This document shows positions 1 through 15,300 of a DNA stretch of 64,000 nucleotides, piece after piece. This DNA comes from Bugulina stolonifera (taxonomy: Eukaryota > Bryozoa > Gymnolaemata > Cheilostomatida > Bugulidae), in the NCBI GenBank assembly GCA_935421135.1, contig OW285187.1:11247929-11311928 (forward strand), given 5' to 3'. How positions within the stretch are numbered: position 1 is the stretch's first letter; the number at the start of each line of letters is the position of its first letter. The notes beneath the pieces were generated by a model. The model did not search any database, was not told where the DNA came from, and saw only the letters and a program-made list of their open reading frames with translations. A program made the position numbers and the translations under genes.

Positions 1-321
1 ATGAATTTATATCAAGTTTTAAAGAAAAAAATATTCTATATTCATATATTGATGAGTTGTCTGCTGTTGAACAACATCTGTCAAACTCAAGTCTGATAAA
101 GATACCCATAAATATAATACATTACCCCCTGGAGGATGCGTGTATGTGTATGCATGTCTATCCAATAGCAGCCTAACATCTATGATTCAAAGTTAGAGAG
201 TTTTAAAATATCAATACACTACATTGTTGGGAAGTGAAAAAACTATCTACATTATAGTTTGAGTTAGGCTTGGGAGTGAAATACACTGTACTTGTACAGT
301 TGGTTTAGTCTACTGTCTACT

Positions 322-3300
322 ATGGATGAGGATATTGTATCTGTACAAGTACTCACTGGTTGCGACCAGGAGTGTTACGTGGAAAATGGAGATTTGGAGG
401 GAAAAGAGCCTGTGTCGGTGGCTGAGAGGTTTGGTGAGTGGGCGGGTGGATGGGTTGTGTTGTGTTGGAGATGTGATTGAATTAGTCATTATAGGTTATA
501 AATTATAAACCATTACAATACTTACATTACATTACATTACAAGGTTATTAGTGCAAGCCTAATGCTAACTGCAATGTAATACTAGACGTTTTAGTAACTA
601 GTGTGTTGAGTGGAGAGCTGGCTGTGTATGCAGGATGGGAATGAAGGGAAAGGAACCATACTGTACTGTTAAGATATTCCTCATATTTGTTATCTTAGTC
701 CTATTTGTTTAGTGGTGACTCTCTGTATATGATTATATCCATGCTATGCAGGTCACTATTATCTAGGTTACAGGACAGTGTTATATCACTTGACATACAG
801 ACCCTGCCTTATCTAAGCAAAATAAACACTCCACTCCATAACGATATATTGAGTGGCAAATTACCTTTAAAATGTTTTGATAGTCAGACTTTGATGTGCA
901 CATCTATATTACCCCCTACACACATGTATTCCTACAATGTACATGCACATGCAGATGCAGCATGTGGTTGGCCATTTACATCCTACAAATTATCTAATAA
1001 TGAATATTGTAACTCTACACTGCATGCAGTAACAAGAGAAGTACTGTTTAGCTACAAGCTTGACAAAGATCCTCACAGTTAATTGTTTTATTACAGCTAT
1101 ACTATACAACTGTAATGAGTATGTACATTGCTACATAATAATATCATCTCCTCTAGTCTAGTTTATAACTACTCAATATAATACAGTTTATGGCTGCTCT
1201 AGATTTATATTACAAGACCTCTAACATATAAATAATCTTATTGTCTCAATAGTTCATAATGCAGCGTATTCTATTGGCTGGTTGGATAACTGCTCTCTGG
1301 CTGCCTAGTAGTGTTCTATGTTGCATACAGCTCTAATAACCTACATATTGATTTTGAAGTGCTTGGCTAAAGATAAAGTGCGTTGGCCAGGCAGCTAAGC
1401 TAGTTAATCTGCGTAGACTAGAGGGTAGTGTAATATACAAACAATCAGTATTCTCAACTCTCGCCATTGTCTACTTTCTATGCCTCAGTATAACTACAAG
1501 TAACATGTAGTATTCTACCTGATTAGTCTATTGTGCATAGCAAAAAGTAACATCATTTTGTCTGCAGTTGTAATCAATCGGTAGCTGATAAAGAGATATG
1601 ATTAGATTCCCATATCCTATTGCTTCCTACAGTCTGCAAGTTTCTATATCTAGAGAGATGTCCATGCCAATGTTATATGCATTATTCTTCAAGTATGTCC
1701 ACACTTCTCATCAGCTGAGGAGGGTAATTGCTGCCAACTCGGTGAATGGACCCCATATTTACCTTATCAGCCTATAGGTTGTAGAATGTGGATAGATAGA
1801 TAGTTCAACAGTTGTTTGCTGCAGAATAATGAGTACTAAGTAGGTTAATGGTGGGGACAACTCTACATCAGTGATACATGATGTAATTTGGTGAAGCCAG
1901 GCAAGATACATGTAGATGGGCTACCCTTTTGCAACACCTACCTGGCAAGGATTTAATCTGACCTATTTATAAATGTGGATACTCCAACCTTACAATCACA
2001 CTAATCTGAGGCATACTTTGTATAATACAGTAATGTGTACGATGTGTGTAGGCCTAGTGTATATAACCGTGACACTGGAATGTGTTTATAAATCTATTGT
2101 GTAGATCCAGATGACCCTGTTAGGGAGAGAGAGCTGATGAAATCTGTAGAGGTACGGGAGGATATGAGAGCTATGGACGCCAGAAAAAGAGTTTCGGAAA
2201 TACTTAATAGTGAAGCCTTTCGAGAAGAATTAGAAGAAATAATAGAAACACAGGTGTGTTAATGTTATCATTATTTTACATCTGTTGTGTTGTACTGTTT
2301 AGTGCTACATAATGTTGTGAGCTCAATTCACAGATGTCGAGTTTATCTATTGCGGAGGTGAACATAATATAGTCTGCCATGAGACTTATTCCATCTAATA
2401 GAGTAACTTTTAGCGTTGAAGGAACGGCATGGCCTACCAAACTTGCCAATGATCTCTTGTTCTATCCCAAGTTAAGCATGTTTGAAACAGCCCCTTTTCT
2501 AGGCAGTGTTGTGCACCACTCCATATGTTTCTGGTGTTAGTATAATTTAGTAGCCTACTACTTACTATTCAGGTAGGCAGTCGCTCTTCTATACTTTCTG
2601 TCTATGGCTATTATGTGTCACTGACCTCTACGTGCAATGTGTTATCTAAGCACATTGATCTCTCATCATACAGGATGGTGTACCAGGTTCAGATGTAAGT
2701 GTCGGTAATGTTACTGCATCGCTCTCTTCATTTCTGTCTGTATCAGTTTAGTGTGAATGTCTGTTAGTCTCGTGGCTATTCCATACCTACCCATATCTGT
2801 ATGTTAGTCAGTAGTTGTCTTGTTGCTGCATGGGCATGTGCTTGTGTTCCTCTATGTCAGTTTTTGTAGACTGTGCTACTGCTTATGTCCTCAACCCTCC
2901 TCCCCATTCCCTAGCTCAAGTCTCTAGTCGAAATGTAAATATTTTGGCAGGTTAGACGAAAGTTATGTCCATCGGTATTCTAGTATATTACATGTATGTC
3001 CGCTGCTTTGTCTTGGATGCTGCATGGGAAAATCCGTTAAATTGCCGGTACTTTCTCTTGAGGTATTATAGGTTAGGCTAAGGTCGTCCAATTGCTAATG
3101 GTGAACTATTACTGTATTAGTGCGGAGGCAATGTCCGATGATATAATGTAGGAGCAGCCGTGGCCTAGTGGTTTGAGCTCTGAACATCCATGCTGGGAGA
3201 TCCAGGTTCGGTTCCCGTTAGGGTCCTTGGTGGTGTTAGGAAGGGCATCCAACCATCTAATGCTCCTGTGCTACTTTTGTAACTTAGCCATTGGTGAAAG

Positions 3301-6300
3301 GGCTTCCCGCCTCAAAAGCAGAAAAAATGCACATCTCTTTCGATCATTGCTTTCTTACCTGGCATTAATAGCGGAAGTAAAATCACTAAGATCATTATAA
3401 TATGCTAAGGCCCTATAGTACTATTAATATCTAGACAGCTAAAGTCTGTCTTTACCATTTAGCTTGTGAGTACATTGGGTCGTGTATAAGAAGTCATTGT
3501 AAACAACTTTATGTTTTGATTGATGGGATTTTAATATATGCCTTGCTCAGTCGACATTCCTTGTAGCCTGTTACTAACCAACTACACTGTGAGAACTCAG
3601 CACACACAACTCCATGGATACAGAGACTAGTCCCTCAGCTGGGTATTATACACTATGCTGGGTAATTGGCTTAGCCAGTGTCTGACTGCATATAGCTTGG
3701 CTCTAGGGACTATTACATATAGTACAGCTTGTAGGTGTACCTATGCATGGGCAGATAACTACTAATATTGCTGGGACTTCTCAGCTAGTGCCTTAGATAT
3801 TCAATTGGATGAACATGCATACTAAACCACTTAACTTATAAACTGTTCCACAATTCTCTCTTGGATATTGTAATTCCCTACTGGAAAAGGAGTAGGGCAG
3901 TAGAGCCCCTTCACCTGCTAATAGCCATGGGGTAGTCTGGTTGACAGTTACCCTATGATCTGCCCAATGTGAGGATGTAGGTGATGAAGCCTACCTAACC
4001 TCTAGTATGTTTCTTAGAATAAATATTCAGTAGGTCAACTAGTCAACTACTACTGTTGCTGATGACAGGCTGACAGCTGCATACAATAACTAACTTATCA
4101 ATAATATAGGTGGAGTCATACCTATACATGAGCATAATACAGCCCTTCGGCATCTGACCTCCTAACCCTTTCTTATTTTCTGCCAAATTTGTATATTTTG
4201 CAACTAGTCTTGGAATTTTATCTAGTTAGCTGATAACTGCATTGCCAAGGCACAGAGTTGGTTTCCTTTGACCTGTTTAATGTAGTAGTGTAATTAGTTA
4301 GTATCAACTACCGACTATCAGAGTATATCTAACAGTTACTACCTGGTATAGTCAGCTAACAGCAGCGGTACAGGTGTGCTAAGTGTTCATAATGGAAGCT
4401 ACATGTGATTGTAGATTGGTACCTTCTAGTTTAAAACACCTTTCTGGTCTTATTTCCGAGCTGAATCAACTGCGACAACATTCATCTTCTTACTCCTGTC
4501 GAGAGGCAAGTTCGTTCTTATTTGTAGGGAGATGAACTCACACTATGAATTACATACGGGCATGCATGATCAGCACGAAGCAACACTTGGCTAACATTCC
4601 TTGCATAAGTTATATTTGACCATGTTTGTTATTTACTTGCAGCTGAAGTCAGGACCGCACCCAGCCAGTCTCATAGCCTTGCAACAAATATCTGCACTGA
4701 TACTTCCGGGCTCCAGTGCTGTCTCCTCCAAACTTGCCAGTGCTTCAAGTAAGTCACTGATACTGCTACTGGACCTACAGTATTTGGTGCAGTAGTGGTG
4801 GAAAAATTGAGATAGCCTTAGTACCTTGTGTGTGGTTGGGGTTTAGGGAAAAGGTGGTCTACCAATAAAATGTAGAGAAAACAACTTCTCCAACTTCGGA
4901 TTTGGCGAAGAACTGAGGCTATCTTTAATTTCTTCACCGCTGCACCTAAGTAACTCTCCCGGACTGTCCAGTGTACCTGGCTAGCTGACCAACTGCTGGC
5001 TGACTCCTGACAGTGGTAGACAATTACGGTTACTATACTCCATTACCAGCTGCTTCAGACTGTAGGCCTTCAGTTTGATGTTGATCAAGTATTTGCATAT
5101 TGGCAGATCAAAAGGGCAATCACTGCTTTACCACTTAGAGATAGTATCAGAATGGGACATAAACCAGTTACAGATCTCTGGAGTAAACAACAGTAGCCTT
5201 CTTATAAATGGTCTATCAACCTTTTCCTATCCGTTGTTTGTGCAAATTTAGGTCTTCATAAATGCATACAATGTAGTCTGAATATTTGGGACAATGGTGG
5301 CAGACTCCTCTATTTATTGTTGTTGTACATTTTTTATTTGTAGCGGCTGGTCCAATAATACCCATAGCAGATATAAGGGGTGTCAACTCATCTATATACT
5401 CCAAAGGTGAAAGGTTATTAAGATGTAAACTTGCCTCCCTCTACAGACTGATGGATATATATGGACACACATCTGGTATTTGGAATCACATAACAGTGAG
5501 TGTTGGATAAGACCCACAGTTTATCTATATTATACTGAACCTTATACTGAACCAACATTGTTCAACTATGGTTGAGATTCTGTATTGCTTTTTGAGACTA
5601 ACTGCCACGGATTGGCAAGGCATAAACACTCAAAATATATATTGAGTGATCATTATGCAAAATGAACTAACACCATCCCAATAAATTGTTACAATCACGA
5701 GAGTTGGGCCAGTTATGTATATGCAAGTCAGTGGTGTTCCTCTTGAACCAGCATTGCCAAGTGCTGAATTGACAGCGGTGTATACCATCTATTGTATACC
5801 ATCTGTTGTAGGTTCGTCTGTCCCAGGATCTCGAGCACTTTCTGATCAACCCACTCGGTCTACTTTATAAAGAGATAACTGCAGGCAGTCTAGTTAAGAT
5901 TGATATGCAAGGGAACATAATTGACAGAGGTAACACAGTACTTGGCATAAACAAGGCTGGTTTTATTCTACACGCCGCTATACACGCTGCCAGGCCAGAT
6001 ATCCGGTGTGTCATACACAGTCATGTTCCATCAGTTGTTGCTGTAAGTCTAATACTTATTCCATACAGTGTTATCTATATTTACAGTATATGCTCGTGCT
6101 TAACATACCTTATCATTGCACTCAAGATACAGCTGATTTTTTCCGATTGGAGCACCACTTTCATTGCTCATATTAGCATACTTACATCACGTCTGCACTG
6201 ACTTTGAAATCATTAGTTTAGCGCACTGATGGCATTGGCAAGGTGTATTTCATTTGATCTGGATATTACGGGTCTTGCCTTGACTGCTTTACATGACACA

Positions 6301-9300
6301 GGGCACACTGCTCTATGTTCTTAGGTAGCTACACTAAAACAGGGTTTACTGCCACTCACACAAGATGCTGTCATGCTGGGAGAGGTTGCCTATCACGATT
6401 TCTATGGTGTGCTCGTTGATGACAAGGAGAAAGAGATGATAGCCCGAAATCTGGGACCCACATGTAAAATCCTGTTCCTAAGGAACCATGGTGTCGCTGT
6501 TTGTGGAGAATCTGTGGAGGAGGCATGGATGCTCTACCAATACGTAGTTAGCGCTTGTGATTTCCAAGTAAGTGCTACTGTACCTGTGGAGTACCTGTGG
6601 TGTAAACCTACATGTATTCAAGAATAGCACACATCATGTAAGTGTGCATAGTACCTGTAGGTCATGTATACAGTGTAAGTACTCCGGTTGACATTTTATA
6701 GGCTGGCCTGAACGTCTTTGTATTGTGATTAGAAGAGAATTGAGGGTCTCAATTTATTAAAGTAATGTATAGATTGACGTTTACAAGTAAAATCCAATTT
6801 GCAATTAAGTTCCAACATGTTTTAATTTCAAAAATGGTGTTGCGAAGAGATTTTATGCCCTCGAAGGCTAAGTGCTAACCCAAGTCCAGCCTCTTACAAT
6901 GTGCGATATTAGCCATGGAATGGAATACTATGATAGTATTTTTGCGTTGATGTATACAGTGTACATACACGTAGTGTGACCTACCACTATTACATACCTT
7001 CTCTGTGTAGGTTCAAATGATGGGAGTGCCAAAGGAAGACTTGGTTATGGTGTCAGATGAAGCCGCCGCCCTCAGTGCTGCTAATCTTGAGGCCGAAGCA
7101 TTTAGTGTCGGAGGATCCAGGAAATGGCGTAATGGTGAGATGGAGTTTGAGGCGGAGATGAGGTCACTTGATAACGCAGTAAGTTGATCTGTTGCTAGCA
7201 TTAGTCTAGTGAACTGAGGCTATGTGTTATACATGCTACATGCATACCTTCTCTGTGTAGGTTCAAATGATGAGAGTGCCAAAGGAAGACTTGGTTATGT
7301 GAGCTGAAGCTACATGTTAGTCTAGTGAACTGAGGCTACATGTTAATCTAGTGAACTGAGGCTACATGTTAGTCTAGTGAACTGAGGCTACATGTTAGAC
7401 TAGTAAACTGAAGCTATGTGTTAGTGCATTGTCGTCATAGTAATGACACACTGCATGTAACCTATATGATATTGTACACTATTCTATGCATGTGTTCAGG
7501 GATACAGAACAGGGTATGTGTATAAGCTACCCGTATTAAAGTGTGAGAGAATGGACAAACAGACACACGATGTAGAGTATCCGCCATCAACCTCTGCTCT
7601 CACTTACTATGACGAGCAAGGCAACCTCAAGTATGTCTACAACACATCTATATACTATATGTTAGATATTATACCACTATATACCACTCTCTACCACTAT
7701 ATACCACTATATACCACTCTCTACCACTATATACCACTATATACCACTCTCTACTGCTATATACCACTATATACCACTCTCTGTCACTATTTACCACTAA
7801 ACATACCACTATATACCACTCTCTACCGCTATATACCACTCTCTACCGCTATATACCACTCTCTACCGCTATATACCACTATATACCACTCACTACCACT
7901 ATATACCACTATATTCCACTCTCTGTCACTATTTACCACTAAACATACCACTATATACCACTCTTTACCGCTATATACCACTCTCTACCGCTATATACCA
8001 CTATATACCACTCACTACCACTATATACCACTATATTCCACTCTCTGTCACTATTTACCACTAAACATACCACTATATACCACTCTTTACCGCTATATAC
8101 CACTCTCTACCGCTATATACCACTATATACCACTAAACATACCACTAAACATACCACTATATACCACTCTCTGTCACTATTTACCACTAAACATACCACT
8201 ATATACCACTATATACCACTCTCTACCACTATATACCACTATTTACCACTAAACATACCACTATATACCACTCTCTGCCACTATTTACTACTATATACCA
8301 CTCTCTACCACTATATACCACTCTCTGCCACTATTTACCACTAAACATACCACTATATACCACTCTCTGCCACTATTTACTACTATATACCACTCTCTAC
8401 CGCTATATACCACTAAACATACCACTATATACCACTCTCTACCGCTATATACCACTATATACCACTCTCTACCACTATATACCACTAAACATACCACTCT
8501 CTACCACTATATACCACTATTTACCACTATTACCACTATATATATACCACTCTCTACTACTGTTTGTCTAGCTCTATAATATTGCTAGACTACATTTCAT
8601 CAGGTTTGCAGGTTTGCCTCTCTTTCTTTTTCAATTCCCTTTTCTGTAACTCTTATAGTAGGATATAAAGGTACATGATATACAACCATACAGTGATTAT
8701 ATACTTGTACTGTATACTAGTGTAATACCTATTTAGTTACTCTGTGGTATCCATGCTATGGGTGAAGGCCCTACAACATTACATTATATTATTATTATAT
8801 TCAACATAAGGTGTTGATCTTTCCAATGACTGTGGGTCTTCTTAGGTTATTATTACAGTGTATATTATATCATACTATATTCAGTAGTATACACAGTAGT
8901 TTTACACTGACAACTGAGCATACACACAGGGATTATAATTATACATGATTGTAATATACAAATAATGTACATAGTTTTATATATGCTTATACATGTTACA
9001 TGACTTTTGTAGAAGTACATGTACATTATATCTACATGTACATGTATATTGTGTACTGTACTGTGCATTGTATAATGTTAATACAATATAATTATACAGT
9101 AGTATAGTATATAGTATATGTTATGTACTATGACGTATTGCTATAATACTAATACCCATGTTGTATGTAGTAGTATGTATGTAGTAGTAGTATGTATGTA
9201 GTAGTATGTATGTAGTAGTATGTATGTAGTAGTATGTATGTAGTAGTATGTATGTAGTAGTATGTATGTAGTAGTATGTATGTAGTAGTATGTATGTAAT

Positions 9301-12300
9301 AGTATGTATGTAGTGTGTATGTATGTAATAGTATGTATGTATGTATGTATGTATGTAGTATGTATGTAGTATGTATGTAGTAGTATGTATGTAATAGTAT
9401 GTATGTAGTAGTATGTATGTAGTATGTATGTAGTAGTATGTATGTAGTAGTATGTTACGTAGCATGTAGAAGGGCTGGACTCACCGCTGACCTACATAAG
9501 GCCAGTAGTGTATAATCTTCAATCTTATCAATACAATATTGATTCATTATTCATTAGTCAACTGTTGTTAGACTATTAGAATAGTATAATATACACACTG
9601 TGTATAGCGTATAATATATGACATATACAATACACTTACTATAAGTATGTGTAGTCATATCCTATAGTTAATAATTAAAGCTGTTCAACTTGCACAGTAT
9701 CTTAACAATGTTTATTGTATGCCAGTGAGTAGATCTGTAGGTCTATATAGTGTTATAATACGTTATATATCTTCTAAGAAACTAAACACTCTTACACCCA
9801 TTACATTACATCATTGAGCGATATTAGAGTGTTTGCTTAGCTGTTACTTATATGTATGACTAATCCATGCAGTATAACATAGCAAGCTGTGGTAGTGCAC
9901 AGTTGATATGAAATACAGTATTTTTAATATTATTGATTTTCCGTTACCATAGCAACATGTCAACTGACTAGTAGGTTAGTACACTTCCTGTAATATAAAG
10001 CTGGTGTACTTGACAAATCTATTGTGTATAATGTGCATGTATTTTATATCATTGGTAGTGACTATACTATTATAGTTAGACCCACATGCATGGGAGGCAA
10101 CTGTGTCTAATATAGCAGCAATATAAAAGAATAATAGCATGTTATGAACTACAATTTAATAAGTATGTACACCATAATTATACTATTCCACATAACATAG
10201 TATCCTGTCCATTTCAAAATCTGAAGGTCTCCTAGGGGATCAGTATAAACATAAATAAAATCAATTCCATGTATCTTACACATATTATTCTCATATACTA
10301 ATACTGTTACAGTGTGTAGATATGCTGTTTTATGTGTATGTAGGCAGCAGATCAAGGATATTAAAGAGAGGAACAAGAGGCAGCAGAAGACTGATTGGTT
10401 GAATACTCCAAATGTTTATAAGAAAGAGGAGATTGATGAGATAGGGACAGATAATCCTAAAAAGATAACCAAGGTATGGTATACAGTAGTGTACATGTGT
10501 TGGCTGTTGAGTGTGCCTTCACCATTAGAGGTTACGGCTACATTTTAATAATTTATGTACAATATGCTAGTATATACATGTCGGCTACATAAGGCCTTCA
10601 TAGTGCAATGTTTACATTCTGCAACCAAAATATGTAATGAAAATATATAGGAGTATATTTGGTAAATATACACTTTGATCTATTTACATTTAGCAGCGTG
10701 ACCTATATTGAGATTGAATATAGGTCACTGTGTATTTATTGGGCCAACATAATATGCATGACTAATGTGCAGGGTTAAAGTTGACGAACCTGTGAATACT
10801 AGACACTGCCTTGGTTACAATTAAAGAGAAGACAATTCCGTCCACAACTAGGGCTAGGGATACTCAGTAGGCATATGGACTTGTGTATACACAGTTTGTA
10901 TAGACTGGTCAACTTTAGTGTTCACCCTTCTATTACAGGTATCCATGGTCTTGTTTCAGTCGATACTTATCTATATCAACTTACTAATAACTACAATCAG
11001 GTTTAGTAGGGATATCCGTTTATATACTGCTTGTACATAGTGTACAGCATGTAGCATATAGAACATTCACTAATGCATGATTATATAACATTATTATAAA
11101 GTAATCAAGCTAATACTAGTATATAGGTAATAGTATCTTATTAGGATCTTTGATGTCTATCAGAATTCATGGTTATATTGTAACTATGTACCACTATTCA
11201 ACTTTTGTGTTATTAGCAATACCAATTTATTAAATCTAATAATTAGTATACAGAGTTAGAGTAATAACTGTATATGACCAAGTCTGAGTAAAATCACTGC
11301 CTAGTATAAGGTACCTAGTTCACATAGCCAGCTGTCAGTAGATACCAGATATATTCACTACACAATATGTATACGGTAGAGCAAACCTACTGCTATATGT
11401 ACTACTACATGTAACCCTAGTATATACATGTACGTGTATATATACATGTATATATATTATATATAATATATAGGTTCTATGCCGTGTACTCCATACACAG
11501 GCAGCAGGCGCCCCCCCCCCACCCCACCCCATGGTCATTTCTACAGTAATTGTTAGGAATTGTGTCCCGCTGCCCATGACTCCATGTTACAAGTCGTCTG
11601 TACAAGAGAAGCGGCTATAACTTGGCTCTTGATGTGCAAGTATTTCATGAGTTGATTTTATTAGTGGCCTCTCGCACACTAGCTAATACTAGCAGCATCA
11701 TGTCAGGCTGTTAGTGGAAATAAACTCAAATCAAATCATTACCAAGTCTATCATCAGAGTATCAGCAAACAGTATGTTAGTACAATAAGCTACAGTTTCT
11801 TTGAACCTTAGTTAGCTAGGGTTTTATTGCATTTTTATTATCTTAGAATGCAGTTTAGTTTTTATATCAGCCAAAAATGCTTTGAAAGTTTTCTCGTATC
11901 TATGAAGTCATGTGTGACCCCTAAGCTGAGTGTTAGCCCACCTTCACTTCTATACAGTGTGCACATGTTCCTGGGCAGGATACGCCACTAGTTATAAATA
12001 GCACAGGACTTACTCAGCTACCATTACTACTACATGTACTACTACTACTGTCGAAACTACTACTGTCGAAACTACTACCACTACTACCACTGTCACTGCT
12101 CTAGGTTCAACCCCATCCAGTGGTGCAGCTAGTACTGCATATACGTTTAAATGCAATGCTACATCTTAGCGTTCTGTTACACACTCATTCTATAATAGTA
12201 CCATCTACATATACATGTACATGTAATACAGTCCTGCACTAGTACAGGACCAAGGTAATAGGATATGCATGCACATACATTGATCATGACATACAGAGTA

Positions 12301-15300
12301 GTGTAACTATGGCAACGGTTTGAGTTTAATGTTGTAATGTTTATTAAAATTGTAAATCCATTCTGCCAGTCCACCCACATCTTACTGTCACCATAATTCC
12401 ATACAATGTTCAGCCGGCACCACACTTGGTAAACTAGCTAGTAACCAAGCTGTAATGTACAGTATAGTGTATGTCAGCAATAAACTATTTCTGGACTTTT
12501 AGTCTATACTCTGACTCAGTACCATCATCCCATGTTAAACTTCTTTGGTATTAGTAAAAAATGCATATATCTTGGTGTATAACAACTATAACTGTACATG
12601 TATGAAACCAGATTGGATGCCAGTGGAATACTGTATTGTTAACCTGTGACCTGGTGATATTAGACTCAGTTGAAGTGTTACTGATTCTTATAAGCTTATA
12701 TTTAGTGGTGTAAGGAGAACTCCTCTGATAGGACAAACCCAGCTGTCATGGCCAAGAGTAAGAATCAGTTTGCTCCTCTTGGTGGCGAGAGGCTAGAAAT
12801 GAAGAAAATGTTCCGTCATGTAAGGCAACAACTGTCTGCCTGCACAGTTTGTTTGATAGGCATGACCCGAGTGATATGCTAGTTGGTTGATGCATGGTGT
12901 GTATATCCTATGATTGCAGTGGGTTCCTGCTACAGACTCTCCCAGCAAACAGGGTACACCTGTCAGAATTGAGAATCGAAATCAGTTTGCTCCCCAAGGA
13001 ACTAATCCCAAGGAATACATACAGCAACAGAGACAGGTAGAATGTTTGGAGTTATCTCCTTACGCCAGTACTACGTACACTAACCTGGTAGCATAATGGT
13101 GTAGGCTACTCAGTACTGCATCTATAGTGTATTATTAGCACACAGCAATGTTTGGTTCGACTTTGGCATGTCATCAGATAGTTCAGGAGAAATTTTCTGG
13201 TATTTGTATCAGTATGCATACTGTCTGTCTCTTGCTAATTCCTGTGTCAGCATTTATTCTGGTACTGCATGTGTATTCAGTGCCAATACATGACTGCATG
13301 TATATAAACTGTGGGTCAGGCACATAGACTATATGCTCATACTGTCTCCTGTCTTACATGTATGGAATGTAGACACTTTACAGCTCATGTGAAACACAGC
13401 AAGTAGTAGGATTTAATCATTTATCTGTAGAATATCTCTATATCTACTTGACCCTGTATTAGCCCTACATATCCTAGGGCCTACAGTGCAGACTATAGAC
13501 TAGACTAATCTGTGCTCTCTACTAAATAGGCAATCCCTCAACTCTACTACTCATAACTGTATTATAAGATTAAGTATGATAGGAGTTGGTGAGAGACATA
13601 ACTATGAGTTAATCTTTTAGATAAAAGATGGTTACTATACTGATAAGATAACAGCTGGTTACCAGTCTAAGATACTCGATGGTGGTGTGGTAGAGGGACA
13701 ACTTGTTGTGAGTATACACTAACCATAGTTAACTATATTAGTACACATATACTGTATGGATAAGCACTACATGTTCCCTACACACTGTGATATACATGAT
13801 GACTGCTGTCATATACTTGTCTTATGAGAAAGCTCTATACAGGAGCCAATAACTCCCAGAATGGAGAAATAACAATAAGGCTAACATTTAGAAATATCAC
13901 CAGAAAGCATGAAATGAAATTGTTACATTTTTGAAGTGTAAAGTGTAAAGGAGGTAGTTTTGCACACATTAGGGCTTTGAGTTTGCTACATAATCAATAT
14001 AATAATATAGTACTACACAATGTAGGTCAGGGATGTTCATAGTTTGTATCAGGAACAGACAACTCCAAAGTAAATGTTCATCTACATATATTTATACTAT
14101 CTCATAATATATACTGACTGTAGTAGTAATTTCTAAGCAGTATGTTATGCAATTAAGGATTTCCTCCCTCCATCTTTACTTTTTGGTAACATACTATTTC
14201 GTATAAGATACTATCATATCCCTGGGGTATATCCTATTACTACAATACTATACACAAACTAGATCTAATATTAATTACTACAATGCATTGTATGCTACTC
14301 TTGCCATGTAATTACAAGTAGTTGTACATCATTGTAATATAATTATTATGTATCTACTGCTTCTTCTGCACATGTATCTATCTACAGTAACTTGTGTAAT
14401 ACAATGTACATTGTAGTTATAGCTGATGTAGACACAGTGTTTATTACTAATACATGTAGTCCTATACCCTATCATAATTTATTGCAATATTTATATATAA
14501 ATAATATAACATTTATATGATGTAAGTGTTCATGTATAATATTATTACGTTCTAGTGCTATTTCAGACTAGTTATGTAGGTTTTAGTTAGTAGCCAGTAA
14601 GTTGTTTATGTATCGTACAACATATACTGTGCATCTACATCTATGTTTCTATCACTTATGTTTGGCGTAGTGTAACCATATCCTGTGCACTAATAGGATG
14701 GTAGCCTGTCTTCTGCTGGTGACCATGTGAAGATAGTTGGGGCGGCCAGCAAGGGTATCATAAAGAGAGAACACCAGCACAATGCCATAGTATACAAGTC
14801 GTACTATGCTACTAATCCCTTTGATAAGATGAGTGACGAGGAACTCAAAGAATATGAAGATGCTGTTAAACGAGGAGAGAAACCTCCCAAAGAGGAAGTG
14901 CTGGCCGACATACAGCAGCAGTTACAAGGTAATTATGTGACACGCTTGTCAGGTAGTCATGTGGCCTATTTACATAGTCATGTGACTCTATTGCTTTGTA
15001 GTCATGTGACTCTATTGCTATGTAGTCATGTGACTCTATTGCTATGTAGTCACGTGACTCTATTGCTATGTAGTCACGTGACTCTATTGCTATGTAGTCA
15101 CGTGACTCTATTGCTATGTAGTCACGTGACTCTATTACTATGTAGTCATGTGACTCTATTGCTATGTAGTTATGTGACTCTATTGCTATGTAGTTATGTA
15201 CAGTTACCAGGTAGTCATGTGACTCAGTTTTCAGGTAGTCATGTGACCCAGTTACGCTGTAGTCTTATAATTATATCCAGTCAGATTGCTAGACTTGCTG

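Noticed and set aside
4414..4505. Coding-like stretch in the adducin intron before the exon at 4643, with a possible GC donor
   Set aside because: The open frame needs an incoming phase of 2, but the preceding exon ends in phase 0; in phase 0 it meets a stop. It does not match adducin.
7518..8497. Long frames on both strands rich in Tyr/Thr/Leu
   Set aside because: Beyond the exon 9 end at 7630 these are products of the TATACCACT minisatellite, not genes.
9121..9465. 114-codon minus-strand ORF of Tyr/His/Thr
   Set aside because: Entirely explained by the GTAGTAGTATGTAT repeat.
11505..11535. Poly-C tract considered as a structural element
   Set aside because: A short homopolymer with no partner tracts to suggest a defined quadruplex or i-motif function.
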